Source of the DNA: WLMZ01 sp038227995
Lineage (GTDB): Bacteria; Actinomycetota; Acidimicrobiia; Acidimicrobiales; Ilumatobacteraceae
Length of the DNA stretch: 64,000 nt
Assembly (NCBI GenBank): GCA_038227995.1
Contig: JBBRPP010000006.1
Location: 118,564 to 182,563, forward strand
Direction of reading: 5' to 3'
The notes beneath the pieces were generated by a model. The model was not told where the DNA came from. It saw only the letters and a list, made by a program, of their open reading frames with translations, and searched no databases. A program made the translations under genes and the position numbers. Positions 10,065 through 18,877 of this stretch are shown piece after piece. Position 1 is the first letter of the stretch. The number at the start of each line of letters is the position of its first letter.

Positions 10065-10925
10065 ATGACGGAGCAGTCGACGGAACAGGCGATCGGGCAC
10101 AGCAAGAGCCGACGGCCGCTGAGAAAGATCGTGAAGGTCGGCCAAGGCCTGCTCGCAGGTGTGGTCGTCGTCGGCACCGCTGCCGTTGCCGCCGGTGCCG
10201 CTCCCGCAGCGATCAACCCGTTCGCGGATACGCCACACGAATCGCCGACGACGGCGCCGGCCACCACGGTTCCGGTGACCACAGTTCCGGCGACGACAGT
10301 GGTCATCACACACGACGGCCCGGTCGTGACCACGACGGTGACCGTTGCGCCGCCGGCGCATCCCCAGCCGTTGACAACGGAACCTCCGAAGCCACCGGTG
10401 ACCGAGCCGGCCACGACCACGCCGGCCACGACCGAACCGGCCACGACCGCCCAGGCGACGACGGAGCCGGCCAAGACGGTCGATCCGGCACCGGCCCCCG
10501 GAACCGGCGATGCAGCACCCGGCGTTCAGCCGGCGCCCGTCCAGCCATCAGACGAGCCCGTCACGACGGCCGCGCCGGAAACCACGGTGGCGCCCGCTCC
10601 CCCGACGACCGAGCATGTGAGCGACAGCAACAACCCAATGACGCTGCAGCTGTCATGTTCGCTCGGCGGCGACGCCGGCAACTCGGTGTCGTGCACGTGG
10701 TCGGGACCGACGCCCTCGGGATTCGCCAAGCAGCTGCTGTTGCGTGGCACCACGTCCGGCGGACCGGGTCGGGTTCCGTTCATGAGCGCCGACCCGTCGG
10801 CCAACAGCTACGTCAACTCGAACGTCCCGGCCGGCTCGTATTCGTACCTGGTCGTGATCCTCGATGCGGCCGGCAAGACCCTCGCCCACAGCAACCCCGT
10901 GCCGATCACGGTCGCGGCGGGCTGA
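10065..10925 (+). CDS. Thr/Pro-rich membrane-anchored surface protein
   Basis: 286 residues with no family I can name. Layout: basic cytoplasmic start (1-26), a single membrane segment ~28-47 (LLAGVVVVGTAAVAAGA), then a long Thr/Pro/Ala stalk (~55-185) that would be extracellular. A C-terminal domain (~190-286) has a Cys pair (LQLSCSLGG...VSCTW) and a fibronectin-like end (SYLVVILDAAGKTLAHSN). That C-terminal domain is clearly related to the end of the protein at 11574-12437. ATG 10065 is chosen because AGGAG lies 5 bases upstream; a GTG at 10059 overlaps that site. The sigma-factor gene follows after 37 bases. Confidence 0.7.
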   Translation: MTEQSTEQAIGHSKSRRPLRKIVKVGQGLLAGVVVVGTAAVAAGAAPAAINPFADTPHESPTTAPATTVPVTTVPATTVVITHDGPVVTTTVTVAPPAHPQPLTTEPPKPPVTEPATTTPATTEPATTAQATTEPAKTVDPAPAPGTGDAAPGVQPAPVQPSDEPVTTAAPETTVAPAPPTTEHVSDSNNPMTLQLSCSLGGDAGNSVSCTWSGPTPSGFAKQLLLRGTTSGGPGRVPFMSADPSANSYVNSNVPAGSYSYLVVILDAAGKTLAHSNPVPITVAAG

Positions 10926-10962
10926 CGGTCGAGCGAACACAGACGGCGGCGGTGATCAGGGC

Positions 10963-11577
10963 GTGACGCGAACGGACGGGTCGGTGAGCACGGTGGCGTA
11001 CGGTCGAGATCTCGATCTCGAGCGCACGCTCACCGAGCGCGCCCGCACCGACACCGACGCGTTCGCCGCCGTCTATCGCAACCACGTCGACGCGGTTCAC
11101 GCGTTCGCCTACCGGTTGTGCGGCTCGCGAGAGGTGGCCGAGGAAGCGACCTCGGCCACCTTCGAGCGAGCCCTGCGCTCGATCGGTTCGTTCGAATGGC
11201 GCGGCGGTGGCGTACGACCGTGGCTGCTCAAGATCGCCTCGAACGAAGTGACCGAGGTCTATCGTCGCAACGCTCGCGCCAGCGGACTTCGCGGCCAACG
11301 CGCGCTGCGGGTCCTGGCCGGCAACGCGATCGACGGGCCCGACCCCAGCGAGATCGCCAGCGACGACGAACTCAGAACCTTGCGCCAGGCCCTCGAATCG
11401 CTGCATCCCCGATACCGCGAGGCGATCACGATCCGCTATCTCGGCGAGGTTTCAGCCGAGGACGCAGCCGCCGAGCTCGGATGCTCACGAGCGGTGTTGG
11501 CCGTCACCCTCTACCGGGCACTCGGCGCTCTGCGCCGGGCGATGGCCGTCGACGAACCGAAGGAGGTGACCCGATGA
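10963..11577 (+). CDS. ECF-like RNA polymerase sigma factor
   Basis: 204-residue sigma-70 family member with only regions 2 and 4. Region 2 spans ~30-95 (FAAVYRNHVDAVHAFAYRLCGSREVAEEATSATFERAL, here split over two helices). Region 4 near ~140-190 contains LHPRYREAITIRYLGEVSAE and a helix-turn-helix around DAAAELGCSRAVLAVTLYRA. Start is GTG 10963 or GTG 10984; neither has a strong ribosome-binding site. The stop overlaps the next start as ATGA, and a strong AGGAGGTGA sits inside its 3' end, so sigma factor and downstream membrane protein are translationally coupled. Confidence 0.85.
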   Translation: MTRTDGSVSTVAYGRDLDLERTLTERARTDTDAFAAVYRNHVDAVHAFAYRLCGSREVAEEATSATFERALRSIGSFEWRGGGVRPWLLKIASNEVTEVYRRNARASGLRGQRALRVLAGNAIDGPDPSEIASDDELRTLRQALESLHPRYREAITIRYLGEVSAEDAAAELGCSRAVLAVTLYRALGALRRAMAVDEPKEVTR

Positions 11578-12437
11578 AGAAGATCTCTCGCCGATCACTT
11601 CGGCACAGCATGCGCGAACTCGCCGCGACCGAGACCCCAACCGTCGACGCCGCCTTCACGACCCGCCTCGAGCAGCACCTGCGGTCGTTGTCGCAGACAG
11701 CCTCTCCGGCTGTCACTGGTTCGAACGTCCGCTCGTTCCCGAAGCGGGCATCGAGGGCCGTCGTGCTCGGCCTGGTCGGCGCAACGCTGACCGCGGCTGG
11801 CGCCGCCGCAGTCGCCGTCGTCGTCGTCACACACAATGCTGACGCTCCCCGACCGGCCACCACGACCGTGGTCGTCACGACGACGACGCCCACAACGACC
11901 ACCGTCGATTCGTCGACCACGTCGACCACGTCGACGACGACGAGCACGACGACCACGATGTCGCCCACCACACTGGTCATCGTCGTGCCCCCTACGTCCG
12001 TCGCCGCGACGACGACGTCGACGACTCCGCCCACGACGACATCGACCATTGCGGCTACCACCGAACCGCCGACGACCGTCACCGTGGCGCCACCACCGCC
12101 AGCGACCACCATCGCGGTCGAGCCGACATCGTCGACGGAAGTCCACCCGGCCGCCACCATCGCGCTCACCTGCGCCGTCGATGCCGGCACCGTGTCGTGT
12201 TCGTGGACACCGAGCCAAGTCACGCCCGACCACTACCTCGTGCTGCGGTCGACGCCGTCCGAGACGCGTGGCCGTGTGCTCACACCCGACCCAGGCGTGT
12301 TCTCGATCACCGACACCCAGGCGACTGACGGCATCGCCTACACGTATCTGATCCAAGCCCTCGACGCCGGCAACCACAGCGTTGCCCACAGCAACGCGGT
12401 CGTCGTCCAGTGCTGCCAGCCGCCGGCCGCACCGTGA
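11574..12437 (+). CDS. putative membrane anti-sigma/receptor protein with Thr-rich stalk
   Basis: 287 residues. The cytoplasmic N-terminus (1-60) includes FTTRLEQHLRS, a short amphipathic stretch of the kind seen at the start of non-zinc anti-sigma-like proteins. A membrane segment lies at ~62-86. Then comes a stalk of almost pure Thr/Ser/Pro (~92-195) and a C-terminal domain (~196-280) with a Cys pair (LTCAVDAGTVSCSW) and TYLIQALDAGNHSVAHSN. That domain is paralogous to the one ending the protein at 10065. No HxxxCxxC zinc motif is present. Coupling to the sigma gene (ATGA overlap, perfect Shine-Dalgarno) is the main reason to suggest anti-sigma or sensor function. That role is inference. 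Confidence 0.65.
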   Translation: MKKISRRSLRHSMRELAATETPTVDAAFTTRLEQHLRSLSQTASPAVTGSNVRSFPKRASRAVVLGLVGATLTAAGAAAVAVVVVTHNADAPRPATTTVVVTTTTPTTTTVDSSTTSTTSTTTSTTTTMSPTTLVIVVPPTSVAATTTSTTPPTTTSTIAATTEPPTTVTVAPPPPATTIAVEPTSSTEVHPAATIALTCAVDAGTVSCSWTPSQVTPDHYLVLRSTPSETRGRVLTPDPGVFSITDTQATDGIAYTYLIQALDAGNHSVAHSNAVVVQCCQPPAAP

Positions 12438-12455
12438 ACACCGCCCAGTGGGAAA

Positions 12456-12472
12456 TGAGTATCGGGTACTCA
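12456..12472. promoter_or_regulatory. inverted repeat TGAGTA-N5-TACTCA, copy 2 (putative operator)
   Basis: Same arms as at 9881-9897, with spacer TCGGG, placed 19 bases after the stop of the anti-sigma-like gene and 26 bases before the start of the NHL gene. Position fits a promoter-proximal regulator site for the NHL protein. Confidence 0.5.
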
Positions 12473-12498
12473 GGCCATCGGCCCCGGGTGATGGTCGG

Positions 12499-15400
12499 AT
12501 GGTCACCATGAGCTCCCCCCTCACCTCACCAATCCCTCGCGCGCTCCGCCCTCGCTCCCGACAACGCGCATCGATCATCGGTCTCGCAGCCGTGATCGCC
12601 GCCGCGGCGACGATCAGTGTCGGCACCGGAACATCCTCGGCCTTTGCGGCGATCGGTGACATCAACACACGCGCCGGTGCGGGCAACGGCGACGGACGCG
12701 ATGCCACCACGGTCGGACTCCGCGGCGTGTACAGCACGGCTGTCGACGCCGCCGGGAACGTCTACATCTCCGAGCGTCTCGCTCGACGGGTCCGCAAAGT
12801 CGACGCAGTGACCGGGCTCATCACCACCATCGCAGGCACCGGTGAGTACAACCACACCGGTGACGGTGGTCAGGCGGTCGCCGCTGCACTCGTCGCGCCG
12901 GCCGGTCTGGCCCTCTTCGGGAGCACCCTCTACATCGGCGATGCTGACGAGGTCCGCGCCGTGAACCTGACCACCGGAGTCATCACCCGCTTCGCCGGCG
13001 GAGGGAGCACGGGTGGCCCGACGTATGGCGACGGTGGCCTGGCGACGAACGGTCGGCTGCAGGACGTGTCCGCGCTCGCCGTCGACGACCTCGGCGACCT
13101 CTACATCGCAGACCGGAGCGGCAACCGGATTCGCATGGTTGACGCGGCGACGAAGTTCTTCTCCACGGTCGCGGGCACCGGCACCGCCGGCTCGGACGGG
13201 GACGGTGCCGCCGCCACGCTGGCGACGATCGAGAGCCCCGAAGGCGTCGCCGTGGATGCATCCCACAACGTCTTCGTCTCGGACACGGCGAACCATCGCG
13301 TCCGGATGGTCACCAACGCAACCGGCGTGATCTCTGCCTTCGCCGGCACCGGAGTCGGGGGTGGCACCGGCAATGGTTTTGCAGCGACAGCGGCCACCCT
13401 GTGGAGCCCCGACGAGTTGTTGTCCGTCGGGAGCCGACTCTTCATCGCCGACTCGGTCACCGAGACCGTGCGCGTGGTGTCGTCCGGGAGCATCAACGCC
13501 TACGCCGGAAATGGGACGCAGGCGTCGACCGGCGACGGAGGCGACGCCACAGCAGCGTCGTTCTTCTCGCCACGATCGATCAGCGCCGACGCCGCCGGCG
13601 ACATCTTCGTCGGCGAGCGCTTCGGCGCTCGCGTGCGCAAGCTCGCTGCCGCCAGCCTTCACACGGTGTCGACGATCGCCGGCGACGGAACGGCGGGATA
13701 CGCCGGCGACAGCGGCCAAGCTGCCAACGCGCTGGTCGGCTCTGTGACCGACGTGGTCACGCTGAGCAACGGCGACATCGTCATGAGCGACCAGGAGAAC
13801 AACGTCCTCCGCAAGGTCAGCGCCGCGACCGGAATCATCACCACCTTCGCCGGCACCATCGGCGTCCACGGATTCGCCGGTGACGGCGGACCCGCGGCGA
13901 GCGCGATGTTGTCGTCGCCGTCGTACCTCGCCGTCGACGGGGCAGACGACATCTTCGTCGCCGACACCCAGAACGCGCGTGTGCGCAAGATCGACAAGGC
14001 GGGCATCATCACCACGGTCGCCGGCGTCGGCTCGTTCACGCACTCCGGCGACAATGGGCCCGCGCTCGGTGCCGGTCTGCCGTTCATCGCCGGGCTCGCG
14101 CTGCTCCCGAACGGCGATCTCCTCATCGCCGAGAACGGCACCCGTCTTCGCGAAGTGTCGAAGGCAACCGGCATCATCACCACGATCGCCGGAACCGGCG
14201 TGAACCTGTCGGCAGGCGACAACGGCCCGGCGACCGCGGCGTCGTTCGTGTACGCCACTGGCTTGGCCGTCGACACGGTGGGCAACATCGACATCGTCGA
14301 CACCAACGCGGGCAAGGTCCGTCAGATCGACGGTGTGACCGGCATCATCACCACCATCGCGGGTGCCGGCGCTCCGTTGCAATCCACCGGCGACGGAGGC
14401 CAAGCACTCGCTGCACACTTCACCCATCCGTGGGACATCGCTCTCGACGGGGCCGACAACGTCTTCATCACCGACAACAGTGCGCATCGCATCCGCCGCG
14501 TCGACGCTGTCACCCACGTGATCACGACGATGGCCGGCACCGTCGCAGGCTTTGTCGGCGACGGTGGACCCGCCACTGCGGCTCGGTTGCTGGAACCCCT
14601 CGGCCTGACCATCGACAAGCTCGGCGACGTCGTCTTCTCGGACTCGATGAATCAGCGGATCCGACAGGTCGACGCCGTCGCTGTTCCGCTCGTGCTGCCG
14701 GCGCCGCCCGACCCGCAACCCGACCCGCAGCCGATCCCTGACCCGATCCCGGGCCCGACCATCGATCACAGCTATCACCCGGTCACGCCGGAACGGCTGC
14801 TCGACACCCGCGACCGCACCGGAGCAGACGTCGGCAAGCTCGGCGCCGGTCAGACACTGACCCTTCAGGTCACGGGAGCCGGCGTGACCAATGTTCCCGC
14901 GGACGCATCAGCTGTCGTCCTCAACGTCACGGTCACCGAGGCCGACGGCTCCGGATACCTCACCGTCTACCCGTGCGGATCGGCCCGGCCATTGGCATCG
15001 AACCTCAACTACGTCACCGGCCAGACCATCCCCAACCTCACCATCACCAAACTCGGCGTGGGCGGAACCATCTGCCTCTACACCCAGGCGGCAGTCCACC
15101 TGATCGCCGACATCGACGGCTGGTACCCGGCGGCGACCGAGCTCACATCGGTCACGCCGGAACGACTGCTCGACACCCGCGACGGAACCGGCGCACCCAT
15201 CGGCCAACTCGGCGCCGGTCAGACACTGACGCTGCAGGTCACCGGCGCCGGAACGACGAACGTCCCGTCAACAGCATCCGCCGTCGTCCTCAACGTCACC
15301 GTCACCGAAGCCGCAGCCTCCGGATACCTCACCGTCTACCCGTGCGGATCGGCCCGGCCATTGGCATCGAACCTCAACTACGTCACCGGCCAGACCATCC

Positions 15401-15504
15401 CCAACCTCACCATCACCAAACTCGGCGTGGGCGGAACCATCTGCCTCTACACCCAGAGCCCGGTTCACATCGTTGCCGACGTCACCGCCTGGTTCATTGC
15501 GTGA
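12499..15504 (+). CDS. secreted NHL-repeat double beta-propeller with two surface modules
   Basis: 1001 residues. A Sec signal peptide ends near AFA-A (~residue 50). About twelve NHL-like units follow (~51-730), each with a core like ITTIAGTG-x-GDGGPA, AVD-x-GNVYIAD and RVRKVDA. Twelve units would make two six-bladed propellers. A Pro/Asp linker (PDPQPDPQPIPDP, ~735-752) leads to two ~123-residue modules beginning VTPERLLDTRDxTG and ending in a DxDGWYP-like strand. NHL propellers usually bind proteins or carbohydrates. The start could also be ATG 12508; no clear ribosome-binding site is seen. The operator-like repeat lies just upstream, and a strong hairpin terminator follows. Confidence 0.85.
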   Translation: MVTMSSPLTSPIPRALRPRSRQRASIIGLAAVIAAAATISVGTGTSSAFAAIGDINTRAGAGNGDGRDATTVGLRGVYSTAVDAAGNVYISERLARRVRKVDAVTGLITTIAGTGEYNHTGDGGQAVAAALVAPAGLALFGSTLYIGDADEVRAVNLTTGVITRFAGGGSTGGPTYGDGGLATNGRLQDVSALAVDDLGDLYIADRSGNRIRMVDAATKFFSTVAGTGTAGSDGDGAAATLATIESPEGVAVDASHNVFVSDTANHRVRMVTNATGVISAFAGTGVGGGTGNGFAATAATLWSPDELLSVGSRLFIADSVTETVRVVSSGSINAYAGNGTQASTGDGGDATAASFFSPRSISADAAGDIFVGERFGARVRKLAAASLHTVSTIAGDGTAGYAGDSGQAANALVGSVTDVVTLSNGDIVMSDQENNVLRKVSAATGIITTFAGTIGVHGFAGDGGPAASAMLSSPSYLAVDGADDIFVADTQNARVRKIDKAGIITTVAGVGSFTHSGDNGPALGAGLPFIAGLALLPNGDLLIAENGTRLREVSKATGIITTIAGTGVNLSAGDNGPATAASFVYATGLAVDTVGNIDIVDTNAGKVRQIDGVTGIITTIAGAGAPLQSTGDGGQALAAHFTHPWDIALDGADNVFITDNSAHRIRRVDAVTHVITTMAGTVAGFVGDGGPATAARLLEPLGLTIDKLGDVVFSDSMNQRIRQVDAVAVPLVLPAPPDPQPDPQPIPDPIPGPTIDHSYHPVTPERLLDTRDRTGADVGKLGAGQTLTLQVTGAGVTNVPADASAVVLNVTVTEADGSGYLTVYPCGSARPLASNLNYVTGQTIPNLTITKLGVGGTICLYTQAAVHLIADIDGWYPAATELTSVTPERLLDTRDGTGAPIGQLGAGQTLTLQVTGAGTTNVPSTASAVVLNVTVTEAAASGYLTVYPCGSARPLASNLNYVTGQTIPNLTITKLGVGGTICLYTQSPVHIVADVTAWFIA
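14949..15087 (+). repeat. 139-bp exact direct repeat, copy 1 (in NHL gene)
   Basis: Identical to 15318-15456, offset 369 bases (123 codons), in the same frame. It covers the second half of the first C-terminal module. Flanking module sequence differs at many positions. Confidence 0.9.
15318..15456 (+). repeat. 139-bp exact direct repeat, copy 2 (in NHL gene)
   Basis: Second copy of the repeat at 14949-15087. No mismatch was seen across 139 bases, including third codon positions, which indicates recent duplication or gene conversion between the two modules. Confidence 0.9.
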
Positions 15505-15510
15505 CGTGAA

Positions 15511-15555
15511 TCCGAAGGCGAGCGGTCGATGCCCTCGACCGCTCGCCGGTTCGGA
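15511..15555. terminator. strong bidirectional hairpin between NHL gene and ahcY
   Basis: A perfect 13-bp stem (15517-15529 with 15535-15547, loop TGCCC) is extended by TCCGAA/TTCGGA after a 2-base bulge. It fills the 51-base gap between two convergent stop codons, so it can serve both genes. There is no long T-run. Confidence 0.75.
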
Positions 15556-17022
<1,467 letters not shown>

Positions 17023-17146
17023 AACAGTTCCTCCAGGGAAACGAGTGGTTGATGATCTCGGGCCGGGGCCTGCTGGCACCGTGTTCGTGTCAGCCCGTAC
17101 GACCGACGAGTCTAGCCAGCCCCAGGCTCCAGCCGTTGCGCATGCC
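17023..17146 (-). promoter_or_regulatory. ahcY promoter and ~85-base leader
   Basis: A -10-like TAGACT (17109-17114, minus strand) would give a leader of about 80 bases ending in the strong Shine-Dalgarno. The -35 is not clear. I looked for an SAH or SAM riboswitch and could not recognise one, although the GC-rich leader could fold. Confidence 0.35.
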
Positions 17147-18541
17147 TCAGTCCTGGAGGACGACTGCGCTGACGTCGAACAGATAGTCGACGTAGCCGGC
17201 GTTGTTGTAGGCCTTGATCTGGCCATCGGCACCGAGCTTGACCACGGCCATGTTCGGCACGTCGACACCTTCGGTGACGTTGATGTTGCTCGACAACGGT
17301 CGGCTCGGGGCGTCACTGGCATACAGCGTGAAGTAGGTCGCGACAGGCTGAGTCGGAGACGCCCGTGTCAGCCCGGTGCCCGTGAGGTTGCCGAGCAACG
17401 CGATCTGGCTGCCGACGGCTTGCCCGTTGAGCATGACGGAATCGCTGAACTTGGTGAAGCTCCAACTCTCGGCCTGACCTGGGCCGAGGGGCACGCTGCC
17501 GAACTTGGAGTCACGCGTGTCGAACACACGGAACGGCGAGCTCAACGGAATCACCCGCCCCAGCTTGGTCGCCGGGTCCGCGTTGGCCTTCATGTAACCG
17601 ACGACATCGACGGCGACGTCGGTCTTGCCGGCGTTGTTGTACACCCGGATCGCCCCGTCGGCGTTGGTCACCGGAACGATGACGAGATTGGCCTTGACCT
17701 GACCCGGCGCGAGGTTGAGGTTCGATGTTGTCACGGCGGCCTTCGGCGTCTCCGGCAGCACGCTGATGAACGTGTTCGACGACGTCGCCAGATTGTTGAT
17801 GCCCGTGACGTTGAGGACGACGCCAACCACATCGCCACTGTTGGGGACGATGTCCGTGATTGTCGGGTACTGCGCATCAGCGCCACGAATCGGGATGGTG
17901 ATGGTCGTGGCCTGGCCGAGTGGCTGGCCGGCCCCGGCGAACACCGTGTCGCGCGAGTCGTAGAGCCGTGCCGGGCTGACCGGGATCAGTCGCGCGCCGC
18001 TGGTCGCGAAGCTGCTCGTCGAGAACCAGCCGAACACGTCGACCAGCACGTCGGCCGTACCGGCCGTTGTCGTCACCAATTTGGCTGTGACGTTGCCGCC
18101 GGCTCCGACGGTGAGCACGGTGAGGTTGGGCACGGTCTGGCCGACCTGGAAGTTGAGCACACTCGATGTCCCGGCGGTCGCGCCCGATGGGTACACCTGG
18201 AGGTAACCCTTGGCGGTCGGCGACACGACAGTGATGCTGACCGCGACCGCCAGGACATCGGACGATGCCGTCGGGATGCCGCCCTGGCCGAGGACGTGGA
18301 TGTCGACCGAACCACCGGTCGAGCTGGTGGTGATCGGACCGGGCGTCCCTGCAGGGATGCCGGGCGTCCGGGTGTCGAAGATGCGGGTCGGCGTCAACGG
18401 GTGGTATTCGCCGCCCGCGCCGAGACCGGTTGCGGCTTGGACGACCGCCGTCGTGCCGACGGTGGCAGCCAGCGACACGGTCATCACTGACGCCAACAGT
18501 GCGACAGCGGCAACGGGTCCGAATCGGCGGCGAAGATGCAT
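17147..18541 (-). CDS. secreted protein of three or more 'RLLDTR'-type surface modules
   Basis: 464 residues. A signal peptide ends near VQA-A (~36). The mature protein is only tandem ~130-residue modules that begin YHPLTPTRIFDTR, LIPVSPARLYDSRD and VIPLSSPFRVFDTRD. They carry internal strands like VLNVTGINN and SxLNxxxGQxxxNLxxV, and each ends in DVxGW/F-like text. The same module type occurs in the NHL protein and the SpoIID protein. A strong AAGGAG lies 8 bases before ATG 18541. Function is unknown; wall binding or adhesion is a reasonable guess. It is oriented with ahcY. Confidence 0.75.
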   Translation of the reverse strand: MHLRRRFGPVAAVALLASVMTVSLAATVGTTAVVQAATGLGAGGEYHPLTPTRIFDTRTPGIPAGTPGPITTSSTGGSVDIHVLGQGGIPTASSDVLAVAVSITVVSPTAKGYLQVYPSGATAGTSSVLNFQVGQTVPNLTVLTVGAGGNVTAKLVTTTAGTADVLVDVFGWFSTSSFATSGARLIPVSPARLYDSRDTVFAGAGQPLGQATTITIPIRGADAQYPTITDIVPNSGDVVGVVLNVTGINNLATSSNTFISVLPETPKAAVTTSNLNLAPGQVKANLVIVPVTNADGAIRVYNNAGKTDVAVDVVGYMKANADPATKLGRVIPLSSPFRVFDTRDSKFGSVPLGPGQAESWSFTKFSDSVMLNGQAVGSQIALLGNLTGTGLTRASPTQPVATYFTLYASDAPSRPLSSNINVTEGVDVPNMAVVKLGADGQIKAYNNAGYVDYLFDVSAVVLQD

Positions 18542-18606
18542 TCGTCGTACTCCTTGATCAACCGCCCACGAGGAGTTTAACCGAGTGAGACGACGCTCAG
18601 ACCTCA

Positions 18607-18849
18607 TCACGCGGCCGGCTGCGAGTTGAGCTCGATACCTTCAGACGTGATGATGGCCATCAATCGGCCATGCCCGGCATCATCGAGATGGGTGACTTCC
18701 GACGCGAGCATCACGGGGATGTCGTCGCGCACGTCGTAGCTGAGGTGCAGCCGCGGGTTGTACAGCACGTTGTGAGATGCGACGTAGTACAGCGGACCCT
18801 TGTCGTCCGGGCAGGCGAGGATCTCGACGAGTTGTGGATCAAGGGCCAT
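18607..18849 (-). CDS. Trm112-like / UPF0434 protein
   Basis: 80-residue protein of the Trm112p family (small zinc-ribbon-like partners of methyltransferases). MALDPQLVEILACPDDKGPLYY and IPVMLASEV match the family start and core. The usual second Cys of CPxC is replaced (CPDD), so zinc binding through that knuckle is unlikely. It sits 28 bases after the phosphomannomutase, the common actinobacterial order. Confidence 0.85.
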   Translation of the reverse strand: MALDPQLVEILACPDDKGPLYYVASHNVLYNPRLHLSYDVRDDIPVMLASEVTHLDDAGHGRLMAIITSEGIELNSQPAA

Positions 18850-18877
18850 GGTGAATCCGTTCTAGTTCGACAGGGCG

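Noticed and set aside
10250..12140. Tandem short repeats that resemble a CRISPR or minisatellite
   Set aside because: They are runs of Thr/Pro/Ser codons (ACG, ACC, CCG) inside two open reading frames; there are no constant repeats with unique spacers.
12526..14778. A 750-codon open frame antisense to the NHL gene
   Set aside because: GC-rich genes leave long antisense frames open; this one is Arg/Gly/Val-rich with no motif and mirrors the repeat structure of the real gene. The same applies to other long antisense frames over crotonase/ftsX, secA, the membrane protein at 20272 and GT2.
17023..17146. SAH or SAM riboswitch upstream of ahcY
   Set aside because: The leader is GC-rich and could fold, but I could not match the conserved core of any SAH/SAM class. 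A covariance-model scan would decide.
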